Shown here: in pieces, positions 24,596 to 36,290 of the stretch
Position numbering within the stretch: position 1 is the stretch's first letter
How the letters are laid out: each line of letters starts with the position of its first letter
Assembly (NCBI GenBank): GCA_034769895.1
Contig: CM068367.1
Span: 353,369,961 to 353,433,960, forward strand
Direction: 5' to 3'
From: Magicicada septendecula
Taxonomy: Eukaryota > Arthropoda > Insecta > Hemiptera > Cicadidae
DNA length: 64,000 nucleotides
The notes under the pieces: model-generated
Seen by the model: the letters and a program-made list of their open reading frames with translations, nothing else
What the model was told of the DNA's origin: nothing
The model's database searches: none
Position numbers and translations under genes: made by a program

Positions 24596-24682
24596 TCTTC
24601 TTCTTCTTCTTCTTCTTCTTCTTCTTCTTCTTCTTCTTCTTCTTCTTCTTCTTCTTCTTCTTCTTCTTCTTCTTCTTCTTCT
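24596..24682. repeat. (CTT)n microsatellite
   Basis: About 29 uninterrupted TTC units. It directly follows the 3' end (minus strand) of the LINE fragment at 24690-25318, so on the sense strand it reads as a (GAA)n tail. Frames across it give long poly-Leu or poly-Phe runs that are not real proteins. Confidence 0.97.
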
Positions 24683-24689
24683 CTTCTGC

Positions 24690-25318
24690 ATCTCATGGAG
24701 TTGGCACTTTGCCTGTACAGTCTTCACAGAGTATCTCTCCATCTCACTCTCGGTCTTTCTACATCTCTTCTACCAAAGGGTCTATATCGAAACCCAATCT
24801 TACGTAGTCGTCCATCCTACATTCTGTCCAGATGCTGTAACCATTCACTGCGATATGTCTGCATTTTATCATTTGTGGAGAATACTTCTAGCTCTTCTCT
24901 CTAATATCCTAATTGCGCAAACGATCCTGTCTGGTGCAACCATTTGTTCTTCTCAGAAACTTCATTTTCGAAGTTTGAATCTGGTTTTTGATCTTCTTTG
25001 TAGGAACCCATTTTCACATCCATATAGTAAAACAGCCACTGGCATTGTTTTATAAAATTTAAGACTTGTCTCTTTCCTTGTCTTTTTCCTCAACGTTCTA
25101 TGAATGACGCCACACATCTTCTGAAATCTCAATATTTTTGTAGTGATATCTCGGCCTGTGTCATTCCCAATACTGATAGTGCAAGCCAGGTAATTGAAAT
25201 CAGAGACTTGTTCCAAAACTGTTGCTACAACAATATGTATTTGTCTCTCTTCAAGCAATTTTTCTAATTCCACTTCTATTTCTCCAAGTCCTCGGACATT
25301 CCAGGTTGGAACTTTTAC
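24690..25318 (-). pseudogene. Internally deleted non-LTR retrotransposon ORF
   Basis: Read on the minus strand, the frame opens with the start of an apurinic-type endonuclease domain (VPTWNVRGLGEIEVELEKLL, then EERQIHIVVA). It passes without a frame break into the C-terminal part of a reverse transcriptase: VLEQVSDFNYLACTISIG, then RKETSLKFYKTM and VLLYGCENGFLQRRSK. Further downstream, in other frames, CTRQDRFAQLGY-like residues remain. The middle of the protein, most of the endonuclease and the RT catalytic region, is absent. It is a LINE-family deletion derivative; I do not assign a clade. Confidence 0.85.
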
Positions 25319-25870
25319 CTATCCATAATACCTAATCTTTTATCTTTAGCGTGCTTTGGTCTGTCCCTTAGATCCATCCGGTTTTCTACTGTGAAGAATT
25401 CGAGTAATTAATTACTGTAGAAGAGTTACCAGCCCTTCGCAGAGGGTGACGTGACAGGACTGCTGTCTTATGGCTGTCTAACCATCATGCGTACTATCCC
25501 CACTCTCCATCCGCTCATCTCTGACCGTTAGAGTCTCACCCTTGTTACCCTGGGCACAGCCTCCATACCATCCCTGGAAGATGGGGATGTGGTATCCATA
25601 CGAATCTTTAATGCGAAGGATAAAATCCCTCCTGCATCCTATGCCGTTGCCCCAAATGATGGGCCATCCGCCTTTAGGGGCAATTTCTTACCCCAAGGCC
25701 AAGAGAGTGCCCTAACCTCTACCTGCAATGACGAGCAGAGGAGGACAGCTTATACCGGCTGTCACTTGGTCTCCAGAGCCGCGTTAGCCGCCGGCAGGCG
25801 TTGCCCATCCCCCACCCCGAGGAGGTGTGGTTGGATATTTCCCTTCATCGAGGAATGAGACTGTAAGGCG
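25319..25870 (-). other. GC-richer block upstream of the LINE fragment
   Basis: This roughly 480-bp block (clearest at 25430-25860) has much higher GC than its surroundings and ends abruptly at both sides. It lies 5' of the LINE endonuclease start on the minus strand, so it may be the element's 5' untranslated region or a second retroposon. Open frames at 25589-25858 (plus) and 25762-25947 (minus) are not recognisable. Confidence 0.45.
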
Positions 25871-28560
25871 TTACTCATCCTCTCCAGTACTTTGGGGGAC
25901 TTGTTTCTTTTCATATTAAATTTTGTGTACCCCGCTATGGAACGCAAAAATATCGATAGTTACATTTAGTATTAACAAAAATAAGCTTTTCGTTGCATAC
26001 AAAACTAGACAGTCATTCGTAACTACGCTACGGCTGTACGCATCTGTGACCAACGCTTCCAGTGCCAAAAAAAAACTGTTGGTCAACTCAAGATGCATGT
26101 CACGTCTTGTAGCTCTGTTAACTGCTGTATGTATGCGCCAAAATATTTCCGATAAATACAGACCAGCTGATTAGAACGGTCGAGCGATTTCAGTGTAAGC
26201 ATTTCTGAATGTGGTTTGCGGTGTAGTTATTTAATGACACTATTAGAAGTTGTGAACAGAGAAAGCATTGAGAATGACATATCGCAAGAGTAGCAATGAA
26301 GCTCTTGTTTCCACGCTCCAGTTCGAAGTCAAATCAGTGTCTACCTACAGCAATGAGCTTATATCAAAATTATCTGAAACGAATGCGGATTGTTGTTGTT
26401 GTAGATGTAGAGAGGAAATAGTCAACGTTCTTCGAGTAAAAAAGATCCACAAACTTCAATTCGGTGACAAAAGTCAAGAGGCCTAAGTGGTATTAATGTA
26501 CGAAACATGGCCAACTTCAAGGACACTGTTGTGGCAGTGATATGATACAGAAGGAGAGATGTGATCGCCCTACCTGGAGGAATTCGTCTTCTGTAAAGCG
26601 CAATTTCCACTCTTCAGAAGGACAGAGGGAAATTGATTGTTACGAAATAATTCAAGAAAAATCGTCACAATTATAGCTGATACGGGCGCCACACGTGCGT
26701 TGTGTGTCACAATGAACTGAACACCTTTCAGACGAAAAGATTTTTATATTTTACGGACTACCTTTAAAATATGCTTTACGGACTGCTTTTTCCAATTCTG
26801 TGATGGTGTTATTATACATTTACATCAGTGTCGACTTGAATTTGAGCTTCAGTGCTTACTGAAGATACTGGCTGTACTATGCCTTTCTTAGTACGGACTT
26901 TATGAACACTTAAGTTTGTAGTGCATGTTTAGACATTGAAGAACGGTCAAAGGCGATGCCACATTGCACAGGTGCCGTAAAAGAAACGCCGACGTATTTC
27001 ATTAAGTAATCGCCAGTGGTCGAGTGAGAACTCTTCAGGTTCTAACATGTGGTAGCTTTGCTGGCAGAAGCAGAGACGGATGAAGAATAAAAAAATAAAT
27101 TAAGCTAGACTTTATGTTTAACTGCAAAACTTTAATAAATGTATCTCTTGAAATGATAAAAGTTATATTTTAAAATGTGAATGTCTAACATTTACTTTAA
27201 CATTTAATAACTTATTATAATTCTTCATGCACAATGAAAATAAAGATTGTTCTTTGAAGTGACTGTATATAAGTAATTACTCAACAGTTAAATTGGTCGA
27301 AACTTCATTAGGTATAAAAATTCTTAAAAACTTGGGTTAAGTCTATATAAGAAATGTCTCCTTCATAATTCGGTATTCAGATCTGATTAGTTTACGCTCT
27401 TTAGCTTGGTTATTATAACATTCCGGCAAATTTGGTCCCGTTCTTCACAAAGTTCCAATCAAAAAACGTTTTCAGCTCAACTTGTCTATACAACCCCCCC
27501 CCCAACCTGCTGTAGAACAAGACAAAATAGGTATTTATAATTGTTGAAGAATGTTCATATACCGTTTAAACCAGTAACTTAGACATATACACGTTCAGCT
27601 TGGCCCGTACAATCAGTAAGAGTCTGTGTTACGTAACAAATAAATAACAGGGTTTTCTAAGAGCTAAAAGAGCAACTCTCCACCCAGTTTGTAATTTAAA
27701 CGCTCTTCTATGTACAGAACAATTACTATTCCAGTATTGTTCAATTTAAAATTCATCAATTCCGGAATAACAAAATTATTCATTAAAAAATTAACAACAC
27801 TAACTCTTCACCCCCACACACACATGGACGCGTAAAGTACGTTAACACACTTTGAATTGAGTAGCATAACTAATCTGTTGAGTCGCATAGAAAATTTATA
27901 CAAGAGAATGACGTCATTCATGAGCAGCCAATTAGCTCCTGAACTCAAAATTCGCTGGACCGAATACAGACTGTTGATAATTTCTAAACTAAAATTCAAG
28001 AAATACTTTACAATTGACGTATTTACCTATAACATATTGGTTATTCGCAATGCGCGCGCGCCGCATTCACATCCACACATTTATCGCTTTTTCTTACACC
28101 ACATTATTTATATTTTCTATTTGATATAAAGGGGAAATATTCATTGGTCCTACTTAAAATTAATAAATTAAGAATTAAATTTATGTTGTGTTGAATACTT
28201 ACATAAAAGGTGGAGATTCACCACCCGAACTCCTGAACTCTGGAGGACTACATCGTCTTCCCCAACTCCTGTGACAAGAAAAGAACGCTTCAGGCTGGAT
28301 CTATCTAATCGACCCAAGTAAACATATAACTTAAACAATTCCAGCTTAATTTACCAATATATGAAGTATCATGAAAGGAAGTGAAACAGAATTTTAAGAT
28401 TTTTTCCCGTAATTAAATGTATAGTTTAAATTCATTACTGTATTTTGTTTAAAATGTTTCCAGAATAAAAATGTAGCAGGTTATGAAAATATAGAAACAC
28501 AGACGAAAAGCGGATTAACATAGTAAAGAGGTTGAATAAGAATATCAAATCGCTTGTTAA
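25871..28560. other. No recognisable gene
   Basis: AT-rich with moderate patches around 26000-27060. Frames at 25923-26174 and 26268-26486 (plus) show no motif that I recognise. A run of 10 C lies near 27486. Confidence 0.45.
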
Positions 28561-28565
28561 GATTG

Positions 28566-28707
28566 GAAATTAAATATTATAGAGTATGAGCTTAAGGGAA
28601 GAATTTAATATTATAGAGTATGAGCTTAAGGGAAGAATTAAATATTATAGAGTATGAGCTTAAGGGAAGAATTAAATATTATAGAGTATGAGCTTAAGGG
28701 AAGGATT
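28566..28707 (+). repeat. 34-bp tandem repeat, four copies
   Basis: The word TATTATAGAGTATGAGCTTA starts at 28575, 28609, 28643 and 28677, an exact 34-bp period. Copies are nearly identical, so the expansion is recent compared with the flanks. Confidence 0.97.
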
Positions 28708-30435
28708 TAAAGAAGGACGCAGATTTCCCTGATTCTACGTATTCAACACTTGTTAGGAACAGAGCTTCAAACTGGTAGGCTACAGAAAATATCAGGAAGG
28801 GTAAAAATTGGATACCATACTTTGCACTTCCCCTTATTTGCGGGAGATCAGATTTAGACTTTCAGAACCAAAAAGCTATGGAGTATATAGCCTACTGAGA
28901 AAGAAGAAGAAAGAGTACGGTTAATGGGAATTGAGGGTCTACGACTAAGTAACCTAACTACAATGGGTACACCGAGTATATGTGTGCGTACAGATAAGCG
29001 AACGACGATGTACGCGTACATACGAATATGAGAATATATAATTGTGAATGCATCACAAATATCTAGGCCAATGAGGATGTCTCCAGCCGACACGGAGGAA
29101 CTGTATACGGAATGAGATGTGAAGGCGTATGGGAATAACTTGATCCATCAAAAAGTGTTGAAAACAGAGTTCTGTAGAGGTATTGGTCAGGACATGGATA
29201 CTCAAGAGAATATTACGGTGAAACAGCCAGCCAGAAACAGCTAAAGTAGTAGACAGGCATGTACTGGACGTAGTGATCGACGAGAATCAGTTGAAAGCTG
29301 GCTACTGGGAAGATCCTCGGTATATAGTTCAAAGTTAAAAACTTCAATTTTCAAGAGAAAGGGTTTCCGAAAAAAAAAACGAAGAAAGGTGAGTTAATAG
29401 CAACATTTTTTTTAATAACCACTTATATAATGAATATACGCATGTAATTTTAACTGAGGAAAATAGTATCCTCAGGAATAGTATTTTGAGGAAAATATTA
29501 AAAACTGAGGTTCTACGAATAGTATTATAACGATATATCAGTATGACAATGTAAGATAATCTATGTGGATGAGCATGCTTCTGAATGGATATTGTTAGTC
29601 AGGATGTGAACAACCTGTGAAAACTGTATAATGTCGACTGTATGGTGTTTACTAATGCATGACTGAAAACTCACTTACGCGTTTACAGAGATATGGAAAT
29701 ATCTATTTGCGCAATAACATTTGTTTAGTTAATAATGTACAGAATGCAACCGAGTAACTATTATAAATATTAATTACCCGTTTGTGGATTGCAACTGGTC
29801 GTGTCATTTTGCATTTTAGTTGGTACGCACAGTGAATGTAAAATGATAAATTGAAAACGTAGCAGGCAAATTATGCATATTACGTATACGAGTAAATAGT
29901 GTGGGCATATTAAAAATATGAAATTATAGGTAATTATAAAACAATATGTCTAAGGAAAGAAACGGAATGCCGTGACTCTGAACACAGATTGCTGCGACCC
30001 AGTTCACACCACCGACACTGGGTAGGCTAAATACGAAATTAATGTAAACGAATTAATGTAATTACTTTTGATAAGACTCGTATGTTTGAGAAATCTACTC
30101 GCCTCGTACAAAACACGATTCTTGTCAGTGAACGTGGCCATAAACGCCAATAACATAACCGATCGCTTGGGAATATCCTATAGTTCTTGCAGGTTATGTT
30201 ATTAGTTCAGCTCGCTAATGTACCTGGAACACTTAGTGGGAGCGCTGTGAAATTAATTTAACGAAAATAGAAATTAATTAAAATTATTGTCACATAGAGT
30301 GAAAGTGTTTAAAACTAGATCAGTATAAAATGATTAATTTGTCTGTGTGTGAGCGAGTTGGTGGGTGCGCGCGCGTACGTGTACATATGCACTTACTCAC
30401 GCATTATCAATTACGAGATAAAAATATTGTTCGCT
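28708..30435. other. No recognisable gene
   Basis: The open frame 28854-29093 (minus, 79 codons) overlaps variable sequence and lacks any motif. Nothing else can be supported. Confidence 0.45.
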
Positions 30436-30449
30436 AGAACTCAATGTTT

Positions 30450-30726
30450 TCAGGATAATCAAAATATACAGGCTAAGTTGGGTTGGCCACATAGAGAGAA
30501 TGGAGGAAGGACAGCCTACGAACCATATTTTCTACCAGAAACCAATGGGTATAGAACAAGGGGGAAGCCCCCGAAGTAGATTCAAAGACCAGATAGAGGA
30601 GGACCTCGGAAAGCTGAACATAAGAAACTGGAAAGCCAGGGCACGCAATAGGAAAGAATGGAGTCGACTCTTAGAGCAGGCCAAGACCCACCAAGGGTTG
30701 TAGAGCCACGGCTGATGATAATGATG
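30450..30726 (+). pseudogene. LINE 3'-end fragment with target duplication
   Basis: The C-terminal tail of a non-LTR retrotransposon ORF2 is recognisable from LGWPHRENGG, a frame shift, then GSPRSRFKDQIEEDLGKL, NWKARARNRKEWSRLLEQAK and THQGL followed by TAG. The short 3' sequence ends TGATGATAATGATG, typical of such tails. AGAACTC-ATGTT flanks it on both sides (30436-30448 and 30727-30739, one mismatch), consistent with a target-site duplication around a severely 5'-truncated copy of about 280 bp. Confidence 0.88.
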
Positions 30727-30739
30727 AGAACTCGATGTT

Positions 30740-32017
30740 ATTTTCGAACAAAAGTTTCAAATGTTCAGCAGGATTCTGCCAAATTTAAGCTTTAACACCC
30801 GGCAATATTACAGCCTCTAAAGTTAGCCTTTTTCTTCAATCTCCAGTTCGTCACGGCAGTTTAAATTTTAACTACGTTTATTTCAGCTCTCTTTAACGTT
30901 TTTCTATTCACAGATATCCAAAATTTACATTTTATGACATGTTCGTATTTTTTTTTGACTTATCTTTTATGATTATCCGCTATTATTCCAGCTTCAGTAA
31001 GGTTTATTAACTAATCTGAGGATGAGCTTAACGTTCGGAAAACTTGTTGACAGTCGCGAAATACCGCTTCTTGCACAAAACTCTTTATCCAGGAACAGAT
31101 TCCTTCGATTGAGCAAATCCTGAATTTTACTAGCAACGAATTCCCCCCCCCCCCCCCCCCCAGTTAGACATCTGGCTATGTTCAGCATGGTGAATTAGAA
31201 TGTTTGAACTGATGCTAAAACAAAATTGCAAAAATTGTAAAGTATCTAACGTTTAGTACAATAAAAATAATTGAATTCAGATTCTATCCCACGTAATCTC
31301 GGACAAAATCAGTGCACTAGATCTCAGAGTCATTAAAAAAATTAAATATTACATGTTGCGTAATATTAAAAGATTTCTTATCTTTTTTTTTAACTCTAAG
31401 CTCTCCTAAATATTTCGTTAATTTTACTGGTATGTCTTTTATTGACATATGACGAATTTCGCATGCCATTTGTATCATATAACTTGATCACCGAGCAGTT
31501 TCAAATGTTACTGAGCTGATTATAATTTATTAATGTTAATTAAAATGTGGATCTTGTAAGACTTTTGTAAACAACATTAACAAACTTAAAATAGGAGGAA
31601 AATAATTAAAATCTTTGCAAAGGGTTTTTAAATCATAATATTCAACAATTTTACACAATTTTAATATCAAATATTAATGTCACGATGTAACATAAAAACT
31701 CGTCTGTACTCCTTTCTTTGTTGAAAAGAAATATAATAAGGTGGCGACCACAAATACAGTAGAAGGGAAAATCAAAGCTGACTGATTAAATGATGGTTGA
31801 AAAACGGCTGTCTAGAGATTAGGGAGAATAAACGCTGTAAGTTTATGAAACATAAAGATGGAGAAAAAAGATTCCTGAATGCCCTGATTCCAAAGATTTT
31901 AAGGAACTGTAATATTATGTTTGACTCCTTAAAACTCATATGAAACAGATGAAATTTACATTAATTGATAAAAAGTTTGGAACGTTGAAATCGTTTTTCA
32001 TACTGTTATATATATAT
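30740..32017. other. AT-rich DNA, no recognisable gene
   Basis: Contains a 19-base C run (31143-31161) and a weak hammerhead-like string near 31016-31050. No coding region can be supported. Confidence 0.45.
31143..31161. repeat. Poly(C) tract
   Basis: Nineteen consecutive C in AT-rich surroundings. Long poly(C) is rare and also prone to sequencing error. Confidence 0.9.
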
Positions 32018-32460
32018 TGTAACGACAAGACTCTTGCGTCCGTCTTGTTTAAGCCCCGCGATGGAAGCCAAATCTGTAACGAAGAGATTCTTACGTATTC
32101 TGTGAAAATGTAGGTATTTCGTGTGTTCGCCTCACACTGGTGTCGTTACTTCTATGTTTTGCGCTAACGATGTCCTAGCGATCCTTCAATTACCAGTACA
32201 ACGCGAGTGGAAACCTTACCTGTTGTTTCATAGGTGTTTATAAATCCCGGGTGGCGCCAAATTGTTTACTTAAAACAATTAAATTAATAACTAATATGGT
32301 TTAGCGATCTTAGCTACGACGGTCTGGAGTATTCAAATTTATTCCCGCCTTCGTTCGACCTTCTTAATCAAACAGGTAGTTCGCCGAGTTTGCGACGTGA
32401 GCGCTTACCGTCAATCCTAGTTGTTCGCTAAAATATCACAAATTATACAATACACTTCCT
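32018..32460. mobile_element. Possible LTR/primer-binding-site remnant
   Basis: A GC-richer block contains TGGCGCC (32252-32258), a palindrome often found at retroelement PBSs. On the minus strand it reads GTAAACA-ATT-TGGCGCCACCC, resembling an LTR end (ACA), a short spacer and a PBS, like the leader at 16.66 kb. On the plus strand TGTAACGAC at 32018 could be an LTR start. Orientation is ambiguous and no second LTR was seen. Confidence 0.3.
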
Positions 32461-32579
32461 TATGAAATAAAAACAATGGTTACACTCTGTACTAGTTTCT
32501 TTAATTTGTGATTGGTAATTACTCAGTTTGACATTAAAATTATATTTGGTTATTCAACAAATTTGCACCGACAATTATT

Positions 32580-32680
32580 ATGAGTCTAATAATAGCTAGG
32601 GTTTGGCGAATCGATTTTGAACGGATTATACAGTCAAATATGGCGACTGTGTTGTTTGTTTACAGTTATTCTCGTTCAAA
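32580..32680 (+). promoter_or_regulatory. YY1-like motif before T-rich domain
   Basis: CAAATATGGCGACTG (32636-32650) resembles the AAAATGGCGGC-type motif common at animal transcription starts and in some retroelement promoters. A related CAAAATGGCTGC occurs at 59310, before the other T-rich domain. This is suggestive only. Confidence 0.2.
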
Positions 32681-33059
32681 GTCTTGGGTTCTTGTGGTTA
32701 CAAGAAACATATTGATTATGACTACAATAAAAAGTACACTACCTTACATTATTTGTACTTAAATAATATAATGTGCAACTATAATTTGTTCCTGCAGTGT
32801 AGTAAAGTGTGTTTCAAAAGTTCGTAATCTAACAACAGGTTATTTTATTAGTTAACAAATTTTCAGTGTTTTATTTTTTTACTTAATCTTTGAAAGAAAT
32901 ACTATTCAGTTTATAGTGAGAGTTCAGATTACTGTGAGAAATATTTAAAGTGAGCTTATTTATGAAATTCGGGTAATTTATTAATACTTATCAAATCAGT
33001 AGATTTGATGTAAACAGTCGTTCAGTTGAATTGGAATGGGTCTTCAATAGTGGTCAATT

Positions 33060-35560
33060 TTCAATTATCTGGGGCTTCTGGCATCTTTTTCATGTTAGTT
33101 GTAGCAATTTCTTCATTTAAAATTTATTTAAATTGGTCCTTGGCATCAGTTAAATGTTCTCGTTCCTCGTCTGCTTCTTAAGTTTCCACCTTTTTGAATT
33201 TTGATTACTTTTAATACAAATTAGATTAAAATTTTGGTCATTCACGGCCTGGCGTCTATTCTGGAAGAGCGTCACTTATTGAATACTATGATTTAACGGA
33301 AAAATCGTAACCAACGGTCTGTTGTCATGGTTACTAATTGATTCCGATTGGTTGATCATGACTTATAACCATTGTTATCAATTTTATTCAAAATTACTGT
33401 ATATCTTCTGATTGCTTTTATTCTTCCGTCTTACTTGCTATGTATTAAATATTATCACTACTGTTTGTATTTCCTTTCAAAGATTATTTTGACATCCCAT
33501 AAGGCTGGGTTCTCTTATGTATTAAAATTTGACAGTTATGTTGATATTTGTTAATTACATTTCTTTCTTATTTTAAGTCCTTATTCTAACATTTTTCTTT
33601 TAATATGATCCACAAATTATCCTTGGCTAGTTACTTGCCTTGGATTTGCTAATTTCCTTGTTGATTTTTTACAATTTGTAGTTATTTGTTTTTGACAGTT
33701 AGGCATTTCATAGGCCTAAGTAGTAACTGATTATATTTACTTATTTTATACAAATTACATCTTATTTTACCCTAATGTGTTTTGTTTTGTTATTATAATT
33801 GATTTGTTTATTTGTTGATGTGTTTTGGATCTGTTTTTATACTAATTGCATGTTACCATTATTTTCTACATCATGGCTTGTTAATTATTTCCTAACTGAT
33901 TTTCCAGTATTATTAGATCTGTATTGATTCACCTTCTTATTTATTTAAATTGCCATTGTTAATAATTTGGCTATTACTTACTATTCTTTATTACATAAAA
34001 CATAACATCTAGGCCTATGGTCTGTATAATTCCTTCAGCCATATCCTATTCATAGATTTACTTGAACAATTTTTAACAGCTATTAAGCCACGTTTGTTAA
34101 CAATTGGTTTCATTATTATTTATTTTTAGGTGATAACACATCATCACACCATTTAAACTTACTTAATTGATTATCCCTTATAACATGGGGTGTTTGTTGA
34201 TTTCGTTTTAAATTTCTTTACTATATTTTTTCCTTTTACTATCTTTGCTTTCTATCCATGGTAACACTAACTGTTGACATTCTATGGGCTTCCTCCCCTG
34301 AATAATATCGTATCCTTCATTTATATTTAATCTTAATACTATCTTTAATTACTATCATTAACAAAATTATTTGTTCACCATTAAATCGTTTAGTGTTTAT
34401 CACTGATTTATTAAGCGTTTTTTATTTATCACTAGATTTTCTAATCCTATCATTCACAATATTCTTATTTATTAATAATATTCACTTTTAAACCATTTAG
34501 TGTTTATCACAGATTTACTAAGCGTTTTTTATCTATCACTAGATTTTCTAATCCTATCATTCACAATATTCTTATTTATTAATAATATTCACTTTTAAAC
34601 CATTTAGTGTTTATCACTGATTTACTAAGCGTTTTTTATCTATCACTAGATTTTCTAATCCTATCATTCACAATATTCTTATTTATTAATAATATTCACT
34701 TTTAAACCATTTAGTGTTTATCACTGATTTACTAAGCGTTTTTTATCTATCACTAGATTTTCTCATTATTTTGGGGGTTTTACACTTTCACCTTTGCACT
34801 TCTTAACTTTTTATTTTAAGTGTTTATTAGTGGGTAATCCCTACCATTACATTCTCTTTGTCACATGGTTATTTTTATTTTCTCACCATCTCACTATCTC
34901 TTTCTTTACAAATATTATTTATACAATTAATAATAATTTCATGTCTTTATAGAGTTCTTTGTTACATATAACTCTAATTCTTGGGTTAGTGTATTTTTAT
35001 TTTTCACATTACTTTATTGGGTTTTATAAATTATCATTTACCTTTATCATTTAATCGATAACAATAATTATCTTTTACAATTGTTAGTTATTGGTTTCGT
35101 TTCCATTATTATATTTGAGTGTATCATTTCTCCTTTTCATATTCTGTATTATTTGTCTGTGTTTTCTCATTCGGTTTCATTTTATTTCCTCTATACTTGG
35201 TTTGTTCCATTTCTATTTTCCTTCTTCTTCTCCTTCATTTCATTTTGTTTCATTTTATTTTGGTTTTCCTCTTCTCCTTTGGTTTTATTTTATTTGGTTG
35301 TATGGAGTCATTCACTTCCTTCAATAGGTTTCATTCAATCTGGTTGTAATGAGTCAATTACTTTCTTATTTGGTTTCGTTTTTCCCCTTCTCCTTTTGTT
35401 TCCTTTTATTTGGTCAATCACTTGGGTTATGTCATGTCGTCGTTTTTTGCGTCATTGTCATTTTATTTTCATTAAACATTTTATATTATACGAATTACTT
35501 TTTATCTTGTTGATTCATCTTTTTTATCTCTGGTATTGGGGTGGCTTATTTGTGTTGTAA
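33060..35560 (+). other. Long T-rich, strand-asymmetric domain
   Basis: About 2.5 kb in which T greatly exceeds A on the plus strand, with pyrimidine-rich stretches such as 35200-35410. The open frame 35081-35560 looks like a multi-pass membrane protein only because TTT and TTC-rich DNA encodes Phe, Leu and Ser. I do not regard it as a gene. It may be an old retroelement or transcript-related region. Confidence 0.5.
34385..34765 (+). repeat. 107-bp minisatellite, about 3.5 copies
   Basis: TTTAGTGTTTATCAC starts at 34389, 34496, 34603 and 34710, an exact period of 107 bp. Copies two to four are nearly identical while the first is more diverged. Confidence 0.97.
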
Positions 35561-35562
35561 CA

Positions 35563-35580
35563 ATATATATATATATATAT
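35563..35580. repeat. (AT)n microsatellite, short
   Basis: About nine AT units at the junction between the T-rich domain and the next repeat. Confidence 0.9.
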
Positions 35581-36038
35581 GTATACACACATACGTATAT
35601 ATTGAAAGTACGGGTTATTACCATCTGGAAAGTGAAGTACAGCTGATATCAAACTACCAGCTACCTGCTTCTATTTTTTCTATTGCAAACGATAAAAGCC
35701 GCAAATTAAAACAGAATCAAATAATGTTGTGCATACAGCCCTGTATTGCAGAGTTCTCAAGACCTGTTGGTGTTGGTGAAGATCGGTTAAGAGATAAGGG
35801 TACTTTACCTGCAACGTTTTATGTTTTAACAAGAGTAAAGTACTTAATTTTGATAAATAAAGTATCCTGATAAGAAGCTCATAATAATCCACTGTAGAAA
35901 CGTAGGTGAAATGTCTATAAATGAAGAGGTTAGGTGAACGGGGTGGGGGTAATTTTCTATAAATGAAAATTATAGTTGAAGGGAGAGGGGAGAATTTTGT
36001 ATATGTGTACTACGTTATCGGCAAAAAAAGAAGTAGTT

Positions 36039-36198
36039 ATTTGTTAAAATTCCTTCCCGGGCTGTTTAGCTTTAGTCCAATGTTTTCTGCAAAACCAGAC
36101 GTTTCGGCAGTGCCGTCGACTGCCATCGTCAGTGAAAATCGAGTGCGATAACGTGTGGTGGTATACGTTAGTGACCACAGTACTAAAGCAATAAATGG
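36039..36198 (-). mobile_element. 160-bp hammerhead-bearing insertion (PLE terminal fragment)
   Basis: This segment interrupts the interspersed repeat copy and is flanked by AAAGAAGTAGTT on both sides (36027-36038 and 36199-36210, exact 12-bp match). It encodes no protein. On the minus strand it carries a complete hammerhead core, and its 3' side contains CCCGGGAAGGAATTTTAAC. Hammerheads are known in Penelope-like elements, so I infer a short PLE end mobilised or left alone. It could instead be a distinct ribozyme-carrying non-autonomous element. Confidence 0.75.
36095..36136 (-). ncRNA. Hammerhead ribozyme motif (minus strand)
   Basis: Minus-strand order: UCA, CUGACGA (36127-36133), U, helix II GGCAGU/ACUGCC with loop CGACGGC, GAAA (36102-36105), CG, UC (predicted cleavage after 36098), UGG. 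Helix I is only three clear pairs next to the core. Helix III would be the self-complementary CG, so a monomer could not form a normal stem III; dimeric folding is expected for such minimal forms. Confidence 0.72.
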
Positions 36199-36290
36199 AA
36201 AGAAGTAGTTTCTATGGAAACATTTCATTTCGTAAATGATTTTAAATATAAATCTTAGAACATGGAAGTCGTGTATGGTTCTCCATACCG

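Larger units (their letters stand above)
35666..36290 (+). repeat. Unnamed interspersed repeat, copy C
   Basis: It follows the copy at 4450-4850 in order: GCAAACGATAAAAGCCGCAA, TTTTAACAAGAGTAAAGTAC, TTTTGATAAATAAAGTATCC, TGTGTACTACGTTATCG, AAGAAGTAGTT. After an inserted 160-bp element it resumes at TCTATGGAAACATTTCATTT and ends at ATGGTTCTCCATACCGAT. The break coincides with the 12-bp duplication described for that insertion. Confidence 0.87.

Noticed and set aside
24510-25055. 181-codon plus-strand frame with long Leu run
   Set aside because: It is produced by the (CTT)n microsatellite and by antisense reading of the LINE fragment.
28566-28707. CRISPR-like regular spacing
   Set aside because: Simple contiguous tandem repeat without spacers, in a eukaryotic context.
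35081-35560. 159-codon frame resembling a multi-pass membrane protein
   Set aside because: Hydrophobicity follows from T-rich DNA; three overlapping frames look alike, and there is no motif or splice context.
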